The position numbers and the translations under genes are program-made. From assembly GCA_036521075.1 (NCBI GenBank), contig DATDIL010000068.1, forward strand, positions 65,725 to 129,724: 64,000 bases of DNA, read 5' to 3'. The DNA is from DAIDKA01 sp036521075. GTDB taxonomy: Bacteria; Pseudomonadota; Gammaproteobacteria; Steroidobacterales; Steroidobacteraceae. How positions within the stretch are numbered: position 1 is the stretch's first letter; each line of letters starts with the position of its first letter. Shown in pieces: positions 43,436-51,787 of the stretch. A model generated the notes under the pieces. That model was given only the letters and a program-made list of their open reading frames with translations. It ran no database searches and was not told the DNA's origin.

Positions 43436-45559
43436 TCAACGGCGGCGCTCGCGGCCACCCTTGGCATCCCTGGTGCTCTTCGCGTTGTCCATGGCACCGC
43501 CTTCCGGCACGAGGTCCAAGTCGATCAGTCCCTCGATCGGATTCACTGAGGTGACGATCACGCGCACTTCGGTACCGATGCGCAGGCTCCTGCCGCTGCG
43601 GGCCGCACGCCAGCCATGGCCGTGGTCCTCCATCAGGTAGTCATCGTCGCGCAAGTTATCCAGATGCAACAGCCCATCGATCGCGACATCCAGAAGCTGC
43701 ACGAAGCAGCCGAACTCCACCACCGTGGTGATCAGGCCCCGGAACGTCTGGCCGATACGCTCCCGCAGCCATACGCATTTGAGGAACGCGGAGACATAGC
43801 GGTCCGATTCGTCCGCCCGCTTCTCGAGCCGCGACAGTTCCGCGCCCTGCACGGACAGCGCATTTTCCTCGTACTCGACGCCACTGCCATCCTGCGCCGA
43901 TACCAGCGCCTTGAGCGTGCGATGGACCACCAGATCCGGATAGCGCCGGATGGGCGATGTAAAGTGTCCGTACTCGCCCAGCGCCAGGCCGAAATGGCCG
44001 ATATTGGTGGGCTGATACACGGCCTGTGGCATGGAGCGCACCACCAGCGATTCGACGAAGGGCAACTCGGCAGATCCCTTCAGCCTGCGGGTGATGGCCT
44101 GGATGTCCCGCGGCGCGACGGTCTCGGGTATCTGCGCCTCGATCCCCAGTACCGCGAGGGTTGCGAGCAGCTTGTCGAGCTTCTCCTCATCCGGCTTGCC
44201 ATGGACGCGGTAGAGGGTCGGGGATTTCGTATGCCCCAGTTCGCGTGCCACGGCCACGTTCGCCAGGATCATGCACTCCTCGATCAGCTTGTGCGCTTCC
44301 ACCCGCGCGTGCAGCGTGACGGCATGAATACGCTGATTCGCATCAATATCGAAGCCCGCCTCGGGAGCATCAAAGTCGAGCGCACCACGCGCGCGCCGCG
44401 CCTTCAGGAGCACGCGGTACACATCCACCAGGGGTAGCAGCCGCTGCACCAGCGACCCGATTTTTTCCCGCGCCTCGGCCTTGCCATCCAGCAGCGCATC
44501 CTGCGCCTGGTTGTAGGTAAGTCGGGCGGCCGAGCGCATCACGGCCGGATAAAAGCGCGCCGCCTTCAGTGCACCCTGGCGCGTGACAATCATGTCCGCG
44601 GCCAGACACAGCCGATCAACGTGGGGTGCCAGGGAGCACAAGTGATCCGAGAGCCCCGGCGGCAGCATCGGAATCACACGGGTTGGAAAATACACCGAGG
44701 TGCCACGACGCAGGGCCTCGGCATCCAGCGCCGTGCCCTGCCGCACGTAGAAACTGACATCGGCGATGGCGACAATCAGGCGAAAGCCATCCGGGTGGGC
44801 TTCCGCATACACCGCATCGTCGAAATCGCGTGCGGTCTCACCATCGATGGTCACCAGCGGCAGCTCGCGCAGATCGATACGCCGCGCGCTCTCGTTGGCA
44901 TCGACACGGTCACCGTAGGCATCCGCCTCGGCGCTCACCGCGGGCGGGAAAACACTGGGCAGGTCAAAGCGCGCGATGGCCGATTCGGTGGCCATCTCGA
45001 CGGGACGCTCCGGATCGAGCCGCCGCGCAACCCGCGCCACGGGCGGTGAGGTGGCGGAGGCATGACGCACGATGCTCGCGATCACCCAGTCCCCGTCGCG
45101 GGCGCCTTCCAGCTCATTGAGCGAGACGATGCACCGCAGCTGCAGCCGACGATCCGCCGCGATGATCGCCGCCTGACGGCCCTGGATTTCAACGGTGCCC
45201 AGGAAGGCCTTGACGCCGCGATCCACAATGCCCTCCACCTCGCCCAGCCAGCGATTGGAGGCGTCCTTCGCCAGTCGCACCCGCACCCGATCCCCGTGCA
45301 TGACACCGCGCATCTGGCCCGGTGGCAGAAACACGCTATCCTTCAGACCCTCGATACGAACGAAGCCGTACCCGGCACGATTGGCGCTGACGGTGCCTTC
45401 GGCACTGTCACCGCTGCGGTACTTCAGCGCCGTCGCGCCGTGCGCCTCACGCTTGGGCTCGCTGCTGCTGCCTTTGGCACGATGGGTGCCGTGGCTGGCA
45501 CTGGCAATTGCCTTCGGTCCGCCGTGCGTCTTGCGCTTGCCGAACTGTCCCCTGCGCAT
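43436..45559 (-). CDS. rnr: ribonuclease R
   Basis: The 707-residue exoribonuclease has N-terminal cold-shock-like domains (GTVSANRAGYGFVRIEG, FLPPGQMRGVMHGDRVRVRL), the RNB catalytic domain with LVTIDGETARDFDDAVYAEA, YFPTRVIPMLPPGLSDHLCS, TNIGHFGLALGEYGHFTSPI with RRYPDLVVHR, and a C-terminal S1 domain (FRGLITTVVEFGCFVQL). It degrades structured RNA 3' to 5'. At 707 residues it is shorter than the 813 of E. coli, mainly in the N- and C-terminal basic tails. It lies upstream of rlmB. Confidence 0.95.
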   Translation of the reverse strand: MRRGQFGKRKTHGGPKAIASASHGTHRAKGSSSEPKREAHGATALKYRSGDSAEGTVSANRAGYGFVRIEGLKDSVFLPPGQMRGVMHGDRVRVRLAKDASNRWLGEVEGIVDRGVKAFLGTVEIQGRQAAIIAADRRLQLRCIVSLNELEGARDGDWVIASIVRHASATSPPVARVARRLDPERPVEMATESAIARFDLPSVFPPAVSAEADAYGDRVDANESARRIDLRELPLVTIDGETARDFDDAVYAEAHPDGFRLIVAIADVSFYVRQGTALDAEALRRGTSVYFPTRVIPMLPPGLSDHLCSLAPHVDRLCLAADMIVTRQGALKAARFYPAVMRSAARLTYNQAQDALLDGKAEAREKIGSLVQRLLPLVDVYRVLLKARRARGALDFDAPEAGFDIDANQRIHAVTLHARVEAHKLIEECMILANVAVARELGHTKSPTLYRVHGKPDEEKLDKLLATLAVLGIEAQIPETVAPRDIQAITRRLKGSAELPFVESLVVRSMPQAVYQPTNIGHFGLALGEYGHFTSPIRRYPDLVVHRTLKALVSAQDGSGVEYEENALSVQGAELSRLEKRADESDRYVSAFLKCVWLRERIGQTFRGLITTVVEFGCFVQLLDVAIDGLLHLDNLRDDDYLMEDHGHGWRAARSGRSLRIGTEVRVIVTSVNPIEGLIDLDLVPEGGAMDNAKSTRDAKGGRERRR

Positions 45560-45640
45560 GCTCAATTGACAGCTCCCCACGCCGTGCGTAAATTGCGCCG
45601 CTCCCTAGGGCTCCTCGCCCCGAAGGGTGTCCGGCTCCCG

Positions 45641-45725
<85 letters not shown>

Positions 45726-46198
45726 TCGAAATTTTCTCGATAATAATCAACAACTTACCTTCTATTTTAGGGTTCCTGAACCGGAACCAAACTTGCGGGT
45801 ATCAACGCCCAATCCTACCGGAAAGTCGCTGAAATCGTTTGAAAGTGGCAAACATTTGGACGCCCTCATCAGGGCAGATTCCCGACCCCGATGGGCTGAC
45901 AACAGGGGTAAATTTGGGGGTAACTCTTGAGTTCGGGAGTCCCTGTTACCCTGGGCTCCGGAACTTACCCTGGAAATGGTCCGACGAAGCCCCGCGGCTG
46001 ATTTGGTGCCGCCTGATCCACGACCTCAGTGCCCACTCTGGGCCCGACAGCGCCGGAAACAAAATCCGAAACCCATCGTTCGGCTCAAAATCCGATTACG
46101 TGCGGGTCGTGCACCCGCAGCTGCCGGTCGTAAACGTCCACTATAAAGTGGCGCATGGTTATTGATCTTGGTTCTCGACGCCCCTAACTGCCTTGAGG
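45726..46198. other. gene-free stretch with an integrase-leader remnant
   Basis: No convincing gene lies here. G-rich units ending GGTAA occur at about 45904-45933 (GGGGTAAATTTGGGGGTAAC). They are followed by TTCGGGAGTCCCTGTTACCC at 45932-45951, repeated with one mismatch before the integrase remnant at 47723. This looks like the regulatory leader of a second, lost tyrosine integrase that inserted at the tRNA-Leu. Confidence 0.5.
45932..45952 (+). repeat. 21-base direct repeat, copy 1 (integrase leader)
   Basis: TTCGGGAGTCCCTGTTACCC plus T at 45932-45952 matches 47723-47743 at 20 of 21 positions, and the similarity extends upstream (TAACTC then a TTCGG block). The second copy directly precedes the start codon of the integrase remnant, so this copy probably preceded another integrase gene. 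Confidence 0.7.
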
Positions 46199-46745
46199 CT
46201 ATTCCATTTCGACGGCCTTGGCGTCTCGCTTGTAGACGATGCCGTCCTTCATCACAAAAGTTACTCGCTTCATCAAGCTGATGTCGTCAAGCGGATTGCC
46301 GGGGACGGCGATAACATCTGCCGGTTTCCCGGGTGTCACGCTACCCAGGTCCTTTTCATGTTTCAGAAGCTCAGCCGCGTGAGTCGTCGCGGCCTGGAGG
46401 GCGAACACGGGTGGCATGCCGGCCATGACCATGAGTTCAAATTCGTGCGCATTCTGCCCGTGTGGATAAACCGCGGCATCGGTGCCGAAAGCGATCTTTA
46501 CGCCGGCTTTGTAGGCGCGGCCGGCAGTTGCAAGAACCTGGGATCCAATGGCTGCCGCTTTGACGGCTATCTGGGGCGGATAGTACCCCGGTATCTTTGC
46601 ATGGCAAGTGGCTTCGGCACCGTGAGCGTGTGCCGCTGCGGTAAAACCGTAGGCATGAGCCGTGGCGACCACGGCCTTGATTTCTTCTAAGGGTCATCTG
46701 CGCGTTGTCGCCGCTGCCGCTCTCAGCCAGTACACCACCCGAAAG
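46199..46745 (-). pseudogene. amidohydrolase (Xaa-Pro dipeptidase/imidazolonepropionase-like), deleted and frameshifted
   Basis: The readable part encodes the C-terminal third of a metal-dependent amidohydrolase: VVATAHAYGFTAAAHAHGAE, KIPGYYPPQIAVKAAAIGSQ, AGVKIAFGTDAAVYPHGQNA with the metal aspartate, and FALQAATTHAAELLKHEKDL. After HGAE the sequence jumps to CHAKIPGYYPP, skipping the segment with the next metal ligands (about 40-50 residues in homologues). Upstream, GGVLAES and GSGDNAQMTL continue the protein only after removing one extra base near 46692. The N-terminal half is missing. A decayed passenger gene of the island. Confidence 0.82.
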
Positions 46746-46897
46746 TTGCTCGTTGATTCCACCAGCTCGAGGACACCGCCGTGATTCTCGCGTCTTTCAA
46801 TCGCTTAAGCCCGACAGGGTGCTAGTAGGACCCAGTCCCCTCAAAAGCGGACGCAGGAACCTGGCGACCAGACCGAATCGTGCCGGCGCCGCGTATG

Positions 46898-46936
46898 TTG
46901 ACGCCATCGACTCAATTGTAATAACATTGTTGTCAC
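46898..46936 (+). promoter_or_regulatory. mazEF promoter and probable MazE operator
   Basis: TTGACG (46898-46903) and TAACAT (46922-46927), spacer 18, sit just before the antitoxin start. The -10 lies within an imperfect palindrome, GTAATAAC-ATT-GTTGTCAC at 46918-46936 (6 of 8 positions paired), a good candidate for autorepression by MazE or MazEF. The palindrome ends one base before the ATG, leaving no room for a ribosome site. Confidence 0.5.
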
Positions 46937-46937
46937 T

Positions 46938-47198
46938 ATGACGAAATCATTGCCGGTAACAGTGCGCCGCATTGGGAACTCACTCGGCATTGTGATCCCG
47001 AAGCCAGTCTTGGCCCAAGTTGGGCTATCCCAGCAAGCTGAGCTAACCGTCGAGCGCGGGGCCATCGTGTTGCGGAAGCCTCATAAGGCGGTCCGCTCGG
47101 GGTGGGCCGAAGCTGCCCAATCAGTTGCGATTCAGCGCGAGGACGGACTCCTGATGGGAGAGTTTGCGAACGCCGCCGATATGGAACTTGAGTGGTGA
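46938..47198 (+). CDS. mazE: MazE-type AbrB-fold antitoxin
   Basis: The 86-residue protein has an N-terminal swapped-hairpin DNA-binding domain (PVTVRRIGNSLGIVIPKPVL, VGLSQQAELTVERGAIVL) and an acidic C terminus (EDGLLMGEFANAADMELEW) that would block the toxin. It overlaps the mazF start by four bases (GTGA). No ribosome site is visible before the ATG at 46938. The pair is intact, unlike most of the island. Confidence 0.88.
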   Translation: MTKSLPVTVRRIGNSLGIVIPKPVLAQVGLSQQAELTVERGAIVLRKPHKAVRSGWAEAAQSVAIQREDGLLMGEFANAADMELEW

Positions 47199-47512
47199 AA
47201 CGCGGTGAGATCTGGCTCGTTGCTCTTGACCCAACGGTCGGAAGTGAGATCAAGAAGTCGCGGCCGTGCGTCATCGTCTCGCCCCCTGAGCTTAACGAGC
47301 ATCTGCGGACCGTCATTGTCGCTCCCATGACGAGCAAGGGCTTCGTTGCCCCCTTTCGTGTGCCGGTGACGCATTCAGGAACAAAAGGCCTGATCGTGCT
47401 CGATCAAATCAGAACTGTGGACAAGATCCGATTGGTCAAGCGGCTTGGCGCCCTCAGTTCCAAAACTCTGTCCACTGTTCTGATCACCCTGCAAGAAGTA
47501 TTCGCAGCGTAA
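47195..47512 (+). CDS. mazF: MazF/PemK-type endoribonuclease toxin
   Basis: The 105-residue protein has the CcdB/PemK barrel: MKRGEIWLVALDPTVGSEIK, KSRPCVIVSPPE, TVIVAPMTSKG, GLIVLDQIRTVDKIRLVKRL and a C-terminal helix (STVLITLQEVFAA). RGEIW and the R-T-x-D block are the usual active-site elements for sequence-specific mRNA cleavage. The start is taken as GTG 47195, overlapping mazE; GTG 47192 is an alternative that adds one residue. Confidence 0.9.
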   Translation: MKRGEIWLVALDPTVGSEIKKSRPCVIVSPPELNEHLRTVIVAPMTSKGFVAPFRVPVTHSGTKGLIVLDQIRTVDKIRLVKRLGALSSKTLSTVLITLQEVFAA

Positions 47513-47722
47513 CGGCCGCATGTGGCGATGGAAGCCGAAGCTGGAGGGGCCCAGTGGCTCCAAAGTCGAAATAAATTGCGGCGGAGCAATGGCCGAGTGA
47601 GTTCGATCGGCTGTCCACGCGGATTCATCTGTGTCCACAACTGTCTAGCCACAGCTTGATCGAACAACGGGTAATAAGTGGGGTAACTTCGGACGGGAGA
47701 AATTCTGCGGATAACTCAAAGA

Positions 47723-47743
47723 TTCGGTAGTCCCTGTTACCCT
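47723..47743 (+). repeat. 21-base direct repeat, copy 2 (integrase leader)
   Basis: The second copy of the repeat at 45932-45952, with T for G at the sixth position. It ends one base before the GTG start of the integrase remnant and follows GGGGTAAC and GGATAACTC units, resembling integrase arm-site or autoregulatory DNA. Confidence 0.7.
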
Positions 47744-47744
47744 C

Positions 47745-48035
47745 GTGCCAACCGAATTCGCTGTGCGCAACGCCAAATCCGCCGAAAAGCCGTACGAGCT
47801 GTCGGACTCTGGGGGTCTATTCATTCTGGTAAATCCTAGTGGGTCGCGCTGGTGGCAATAGAAATATCGATTCGATTCGAAGGAGCGCGGCATTAGTTTG
47901 GGAGTGTATCCCGATGTCAGCCTCAAACGGGCGCACGAAAAACGGGACGAAGCCCGCAAGCGTCTCGTCGCGGGTATCGATTCTACTGTCCAGCGCCGTG
48001 AGGAGAAGGCGACCGACTCGATCACCTTCGAGTGA
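47745..48035 (+). pseudogene. tyrosine integrase remnant, N-terminal DUF4102-type domain only
   Basis: Starting at GTG 47745 the reading gives VPTEFAVRNAKSAEKPYELS, GGLFILVNPSGSRWWQ, then an amber codon at 47859-47861. In the same frame it continues KYRFDSKERGISLGVYPDVS, HEKRDEARKRLVAGID, and a TGA at 48033-48035. This is the arm-binding domain of P4/CP4-type integrases. The core-binding and catalytic domains are gone. It confirms that the segment downstream of tRNA-Leu entered by site-specific integration. Confidence 0.85.
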
Positions 48036-48170
48036 CGCAGGCAGCCCGGACGGCCACCATCGCTCAAACGACGATATACACCGCCGACCTCGCCACCGGT
48101 CTGCCTTGGTTGCTCCTTGGAATGGCTGGTGCGACGATGATCGTTAGAGACATCGTGCGTCGCTCACCGA

Positions 48171-48840
48171 GTGATCGCCGCCGTAATGGGGCAGCATGGC
48201 CGCGACCCGCGTCAGTATGGATTGGATTTCGGCTTGTGGACGCGCGCGATCGTCGCGCTGTTGATCGAGCGGAAGTTCGGAGTAGACCTGGGAGTCACGT
48301 CGGTCGGGTCGCTGTTGGCGAAACTGCAGCTGACGCCGCAGAAACCTTTGCAGCGTGCGTATCAGCGAGATCCCGAGGCGATTGCCTTGTGGCAGAAACA
48401 GACTTATCCGGCGCTGGCCCGCCAGGCTAAACGCGACAGCGCGCAGATTCTTTTTTGGGATGAATCCGGCTTTCGCGCCGACACCGTTCACGGAAGGACG
48501 CGGGGATTGCGCGGCCAGACTCCGGTTGTGTATCGACCTGGTCAACGGCAATCGATCTCCGCGGCCTCTGCGTAGGTCCTCGCGGGGAGTTTTGGTTCTG
48601 CACCTACGCGGGTCGTTTGAACGGCGAGTTGTTCGTCGAGTTGCTGCGCCAGTTGATGCAGCGCCGCAGGAAACCCGTGCGTTTGATTCTCGACAGCCTT
48701 CCGGCGTACAAGACTCGCATCATTCGCGACTACGTCGAATCCACCGAAGGGAAGCTGAGCCTGCATTTTCTACCGGGCTACGCCCCCGAATTGAATCCGG
48801 ACGAATTGGTTTGGAGCCACGTCAAGCGTACCGGTACGGC
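48171..48840 (+). pseudogene. IS630-family transposase remnant, frameshifted and truncated at both ends
   Basis: The first part (48171-48572) reads YGLDFGLWTRAIVALLIERK, LQRAYQRDPEAIALWQKQTY and ILFWDESGFRADTVHG with the first DDE aspartate. A one-base deletion near 48571 shifts the frame; the second part reads GEFWFCTYAGRLNGELFVEL, VRLILDSLPAYKTRIIRDYV and FLPGYAPELNPDELVWSHVK, with the second Asp and the final Glu. The N-terminal helix-turn-helix and the C terminus are missing. The right end abuts, and truncates, a DoxX gene near 48838. No terminal inverted repeats were found. Confidence 0.87.
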
Positions 48841-49130
48841 GCGCAAGCGGCAGCCATCGGCACCGTGGCCACAGGTACGAACGCTCCGAGGAGCATCAAC
48901 ACGCCTCCGACGAACTCCGCGACGATCGTCGCCCACCCCAAAAGGTGCGCGAACGGTACGCCGATGCCGTGCAGGACGGAGATAAAACCATCCGGGCCGC
49001 GCGCAAGCTTCGCGAATCCGTGTTCACAGAAGCCGTAGCCCACTATCAGCCGCAGCGGTACCGCATACCAGCTGGCCGGGAGCGGCAGCGGCGAAATACC
49101 GAACCTGCTAAAAAATCCAGAGAAGCTCAC
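48822..49130 (-). pseudogene. DoxX-family membrane protein, C terminus replaced by IS630 sequence
   Basis: The frame encodes 102 residues with hydrophobic helices and the DoxX blocks VPLRLIVGYGFCEHGFAKLA, GIGVPFAHLLGWATIVAEFV and GGVLMLLGAFVPVATVPMAA. The last residues (ACAPYRYA) and the stop come from IS630 DNA, so about the final third (the fourth helix) is lost. Function is doubtful. It overlaps the TetR stop by four bases and was probably regulated with it. Confidence 0.8.
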
Positions 49131-49711
49131 GGCACATCAAGACGCGCGAGCGCAGACTCCACGATATCCTCGAGGAGCGCCTTTTCAGGCCTGACCCGCG
49201 CCAGAACCCGCACTCCCATCAGCACGGCCAGAAGATCCCTGGCAAGACTGTGCGCGGGCACTGCGCGCGTGATCGTGCCATCCGCCCGGCCGGCCCGTAC
49301 GCACTTGAGAAAGAACTTCTCGATGCGACGTAACACACCGGCGATAATCTTCTGAAACTGCGCGTCGTGCGGTGCGATCTCAAGCGCCGAGTTCACGAGC
49401 AAACAGCCCTTGTGATCACGATCATTCAAGGAGCGATCCAAGATATCGCTAAAAAACGCTGCGATAGCGCTTCGGCCGGGCAGTGCGTCACTGCGGCGTA
49501 TGCGCTCACCCACACTGCTTTCCACGTAATGGTCCAGGGCGGCACGAAACAGCGTGCGTTTATCGCTGAATGCATTGTAGAGGCTGGCGGCAGTGATTCC
49601 GGTCGTCTCTACCAGATCCTTCACCGAAGTGGCCTCGTAACCTCGATGCCAGAAGCATTTCGCAGCCTTTGCCAGGACATCTGCTTCGTCAAATTCCCTC
49701 GGTCTTGCCAT
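49127..49711 (-). CDS. TetR/AcrR-family transcriptional regulator
   Basis: The 194-residue regulator has the helix-turn-helix FDEADVLAKAAKCFWHRGYE, VKDLVETTGITAASLYNAFS and DKRTLFRAALDHYV, with a TetR_C-like ligand domain after residue 60 (GCLLVNSALEIAPHDAQFQK). It is divergent from the glutathione S-transferase gene with a 93-base gap holding palindromic CTAGAAT units. It probably represses both directions until an electrophile or quinone-like ligand binds; the ligand is a guess from the GST neighbour. Confidence 0.92.
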   Translation of the reverse strand: MARPREFDEADVLAKAAKCFWHRGYEATSVKDLVETTGITAASLYNAFSDKRTLFRAALDHYVESSVGERIRRSDALPGRSAIAAFFSDILDRSLNDRDHKGCLLVNSALEIAPHDAQFQKIIAGVLRRIEKFFLKCVRAGRADGTITRAVPAHSLARDLLAVLMGVRVLARVRPEKALLEDIVESALARLDVP

Positions 49712-49744
49712 TCAAACACTCAAAGCTTTAGGGCCCGGTCCTGT

Positions 49745-49768
49745 ATTCTAGAATGTTGATACTAGAAT
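49745..49768. promoter_or_regulatory. probable TetR operator between tetR and gst
   Basis: ATTCTAGAAT (49745-49754) is a perfect 10-base palindrome, and CTAGAAT recurs at 49762-49768, so the site can be read as inverted ATTCTAG/CTAGAAT arms or as two direct CTAGAATG units. It lies 40 bases before the GST start and 34 bases from the TetR start. Confidence 0.55.
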
Positions 49769-49804
49769 GCAAGTCGGTCGGTGATCGCGATCAGGAGAGA
49801 GTAT

Positions 49805-50608
49805 ATGCTAGAGCTCTATCATCATGGGTCGTCCGCCTGTGCAGCGAAGGTTCGCTTCGCTCTTGAAGAAAAGCGGCTGGCGTGGAGCGGCCATGTCATC
49901 GACATCTTTCGCGGCGAGCAGTTCCGGCCACAGTTCCGGCGCCTTAATCCCAAGGCAGTGGTGCCGGTGCTGGTGCACGATGGTTTCGTGATTCCCGAAT
50001 CCACCGTTATCTGTGAGTACGTCGAAGACGCCTTTCCGCAATGGCCCATGTCTCCCGTCAGTGCGCGCGGCCGGGCACAGGTGCGCTTTTGGACCAAGGC
50101 CGTCGATGAGGAGTTGCATCCGGCTTGCTCAGCCATCACTTACATCGTGTCTCATCGTTATACGATCCTGCGCAACGGCGCCGGCAGTTTCGAGGAGTTT
50201 CTCAAAAGCGGTGGTTCCGAAGGCGCGGCGGCTCGGCGGCTGAAATGGGAGTGGATTCAACACGGCGTGGACGCGCCCGGTGCTGAGGAAAAAATCCGCC
50301 TGTACGACAGCTATCTGCACAAAATGGAGCACTCGTTGGGGCACGCGCAGTGGCTCGTCGAGGACCGCTTCTCTATGGCGGACATCGCCATGACACCCTA
50401 CGTGAACCGGCTTGCCGCGCTTAGCTTGCAGGGATTGTGGACCAAGGGCCGCCTTCCACACGTTGAGGATTGGTTCGCGCGCGTCCGTAGTCGGCCTACG
50501 TTCGAGCCGGCGTTCATAAAGTGGATGCCCGGGGAACTCGCCCAGGAGATGCTTGTAAATGGTCAGCAGTCCTGGCCGATGATCCAGCGGTTGCTTCAAA
50601 TCAGCTGA
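49805..50608 (+). CDS. glutathione S-transferase-family protein
   Basis: The 267-residue protein has an N-terminal thioredoxin-like domain (MLELYHHGSSACAAKVRFAL, NPKAVVPVLVHDGFVIPEST with the cis-Pro and glutathione-contacting Glu-Ser-Thr) and an all-helical C-terminal domain (VEDRFSMADIAMTPYVNRLA). It is longer than most bacterial GSTs owing to an insertion around residues 120-165. A good ribosome site (CAGGAGAG) precedes the ATG at 49805. It would conjugate or reduce electrophiles and is divergent from the TetR gene. Confidence 0.9.
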   Translation: MLELYHHGSSACAAKVRFALEEKRLAWSGHVIDIFRGEQFRPQFRRLNPKAVVPVLVHDGFVIPESTVICEYVEDAFPQWPMSPVSARGRAQVRFWTKAVDEELHPACSAITYIVSHRYTILRNGAGSFEEFLKSGGSEGAAARRLKWEWIQHGVDAPGAEEKIRLYDSYLHKMEHSLGHAQWLVEDRFSMADIAMTPYVNRLAALSLQGLWTKGRLPHVEDWFARVRSRPTFEPAFIKWMPGELAQEMLVNGQQSWPMIQRLLQIS

Positions 50609-50669
50609 AGGGTTGCCCGACGGCGCCTTCGCGCAACCCTTGACTCCCTCGGAACAGGAGATAGGGCAC

Positions 50670-50870
50670 ATGATGCACCCACAGATTGTCCTGGGGCACC
50701 CGGACGCGCTATTCATCGGCGGGGCCTGGGCCAAACCCGACAGCGATTGCACGCTTGAGGTCGTATCCCCAACCACCGAGGAGGTGCTGCTACGGGTGCC
50801 CGAGGCCGCCGAACGGGACATCGACCGCGGCGTCATCGCCGCATGCGCCGCATTCAGTTCGCCCTGTTCA
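50670..50870 (+). pseudogene. aldehyde dehydrogenase N-terminal fragment
   Basis: From ATG 50670 the sequence reads MMHPQIVLGHPDALFIGGAW, then DSDCTLEVVSPTTEEVLLRV and PEAAERDIDRGVIAACAAF, which is the N-terminal beta/alpha unit of NAD(P)-dependent aldehyde dehydrogenases. After about 50865 similarity stops where homologues continue with the GPWPR segment. The NAD-binding and catalytic domains are absent. It probably once followed gst in an operon. Confidence 0.75.
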
Positions 50871-51027
50871 AACACCCCTTTGGCGGCTTGGCGCCTGTTG
50901 ACAGCGTCGAGTTCTGGCCGCGATGCAACTGGCGATGATCGGCGGATTCGTCAGCAGTTACTGATGAACTGGTGCTGGTTCGCACGAGACTCAAGGAATC
51001 CATGTAGCGGTATTGCTTTCGAACCCG
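50871..51027. other. gene-free stretch between aldehyde dehydrogenase remnant and otsB
   Basis: I see no gene, promoter or terminator that I can support here. The stretch contains the junction where the aldehyde dehydrogenase gene was lost. Confidence 0.4.
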
Positions 51028-51735
51028 TTAAACGACAGCGCCGAGCCAGCCTCGCACCGCCTGAAGGTCGGGAAGCGTAAAATCCCCGTCGATCCGCCTG
51101 CCCACCGCCACTCCGTATCCGCCGTACTCGCGGACGGCCTCGAAGCCCTCCAGGTCCGTGATATCAGCGCCCACGAACACGGGTCGTCGGCCCCGGAACG
51201 GCGCCTCGGCCATGAACGCCCGCACCGCCGTACCCTTATCAGCCGACCGCGGCAGCAGTTCCAGAACGTTCTCACCCTCCAATAGCCGATACTTCGGTCC
51301 CAAGTACGTGAGCATCAGCAACGCAGCGCGCCGTAGCGCCTCCTCGCGCTCTGGGGCCTCACAAAAATGAAGCGCGACCGAAACACCCTTGTCCTCAACC
51401 GCCACTCCGTGGCCGCTCGACAATACGTCTACAAGAATCGCAAGGGCATTGCGCAGCTGCGCCGATGGCACGGCGCGATGAATCACCTTCAGAGCATCCC
51501 GCCGCTCCAGTCCATGAACACCTGCGGCAGCGCAGCCGTTCCACCCCACACAGTGATCGAGTTGCTCAATCGGCCGGCCGCTGATCAGTGCGAGCGCGCC
51601 GTCAAGCTGCGTCCAGGTTCTTTTAAGAGCACAGCGAAACGAATCATCGATCCGCACGAGCGCCGGAGCGAACTGCAAGTCCACGCCGTCAACGTCCAGG
51701 AACAGCGCGACGTCCTGTTGCAGCGGTGGTACCAC
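51028..51735 (-). CDS. otsB: trehalose-6-phosphate phosphatase (OtsB-like)
   Basis: The 235-residue HAD phosphatase has the nucleophile motif LFLDVDGVDLQFAP (Asp-x-Asp-Gly), LALISGRPIEQLDH, AAGVHGLERRDALKV, and motif IV PVFVGADITDLEGFEAVREY with the acidic pair. It removes phosphate from trehalose 6-phosphate. GTG at 51735 is preferred because GGAAGAG lies seven bases upstream and the promoter then fits. An ATG at 51759 would start inside the operator. The companion synthase gene otsA is absent nearby. Confidence 0.8.
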   Translation of the reverse strand: MVPPLQQDVALFLDVDGVDLQFAPALVRIDDSFRCALKRTWTQLDGALALISGRPIEQLDHCVGWNGCAAAGVHGLERRDALKVIHRAVPSAQLRNALAILVDVLSSGHGVAVEDKGVSVALHFCEAPEREEALRRAALLMLTYLGPKYRLLEGENVLELLPRSADKGTAVRAFMAEAPFRGRRPVFVGADITDLEGFEAVREYGGYGVAVGRRIDGDFTLPDLQAVRGWLGAVV

Positions 51736-51754
51736 AGAGGTGCTCTTCCACGTA

Positions 51755-51787
51755 TACATTTGTCACAATTATATTGACACAAATGTA
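51755..51787. promoter_or_regulatory. 33-base operator with perfect TACATTTGT/ACAAATGTA arms upstream of otsB
   Basis: Perfect 9-base inverted arms occupy 51755-51763 and 51779-51787 around an AT-rich centre that carries a minus-strand TATAAT (51773-51768) for otsB. Plus-strand TTGACA (51774-51779) and TAAATT (51796-51801), spacer 16, are also present. The arms resemble the palindromes at 55745 and, more weakly, 58201. Confidence 0.6.

Noticed and set aside
47513..47722. Possible gene between mazF and the integrase leader
   Set aside because: Open frames on both strands lack ribosome sites and recognisable protein features.
48560..48620. Programmed -1 frameshift in the IS630 transposase
   Set aside because: There is no slippery heptamer at the junction; the sequence looks like a simple one-base deletion, and both ends of the element are missing.
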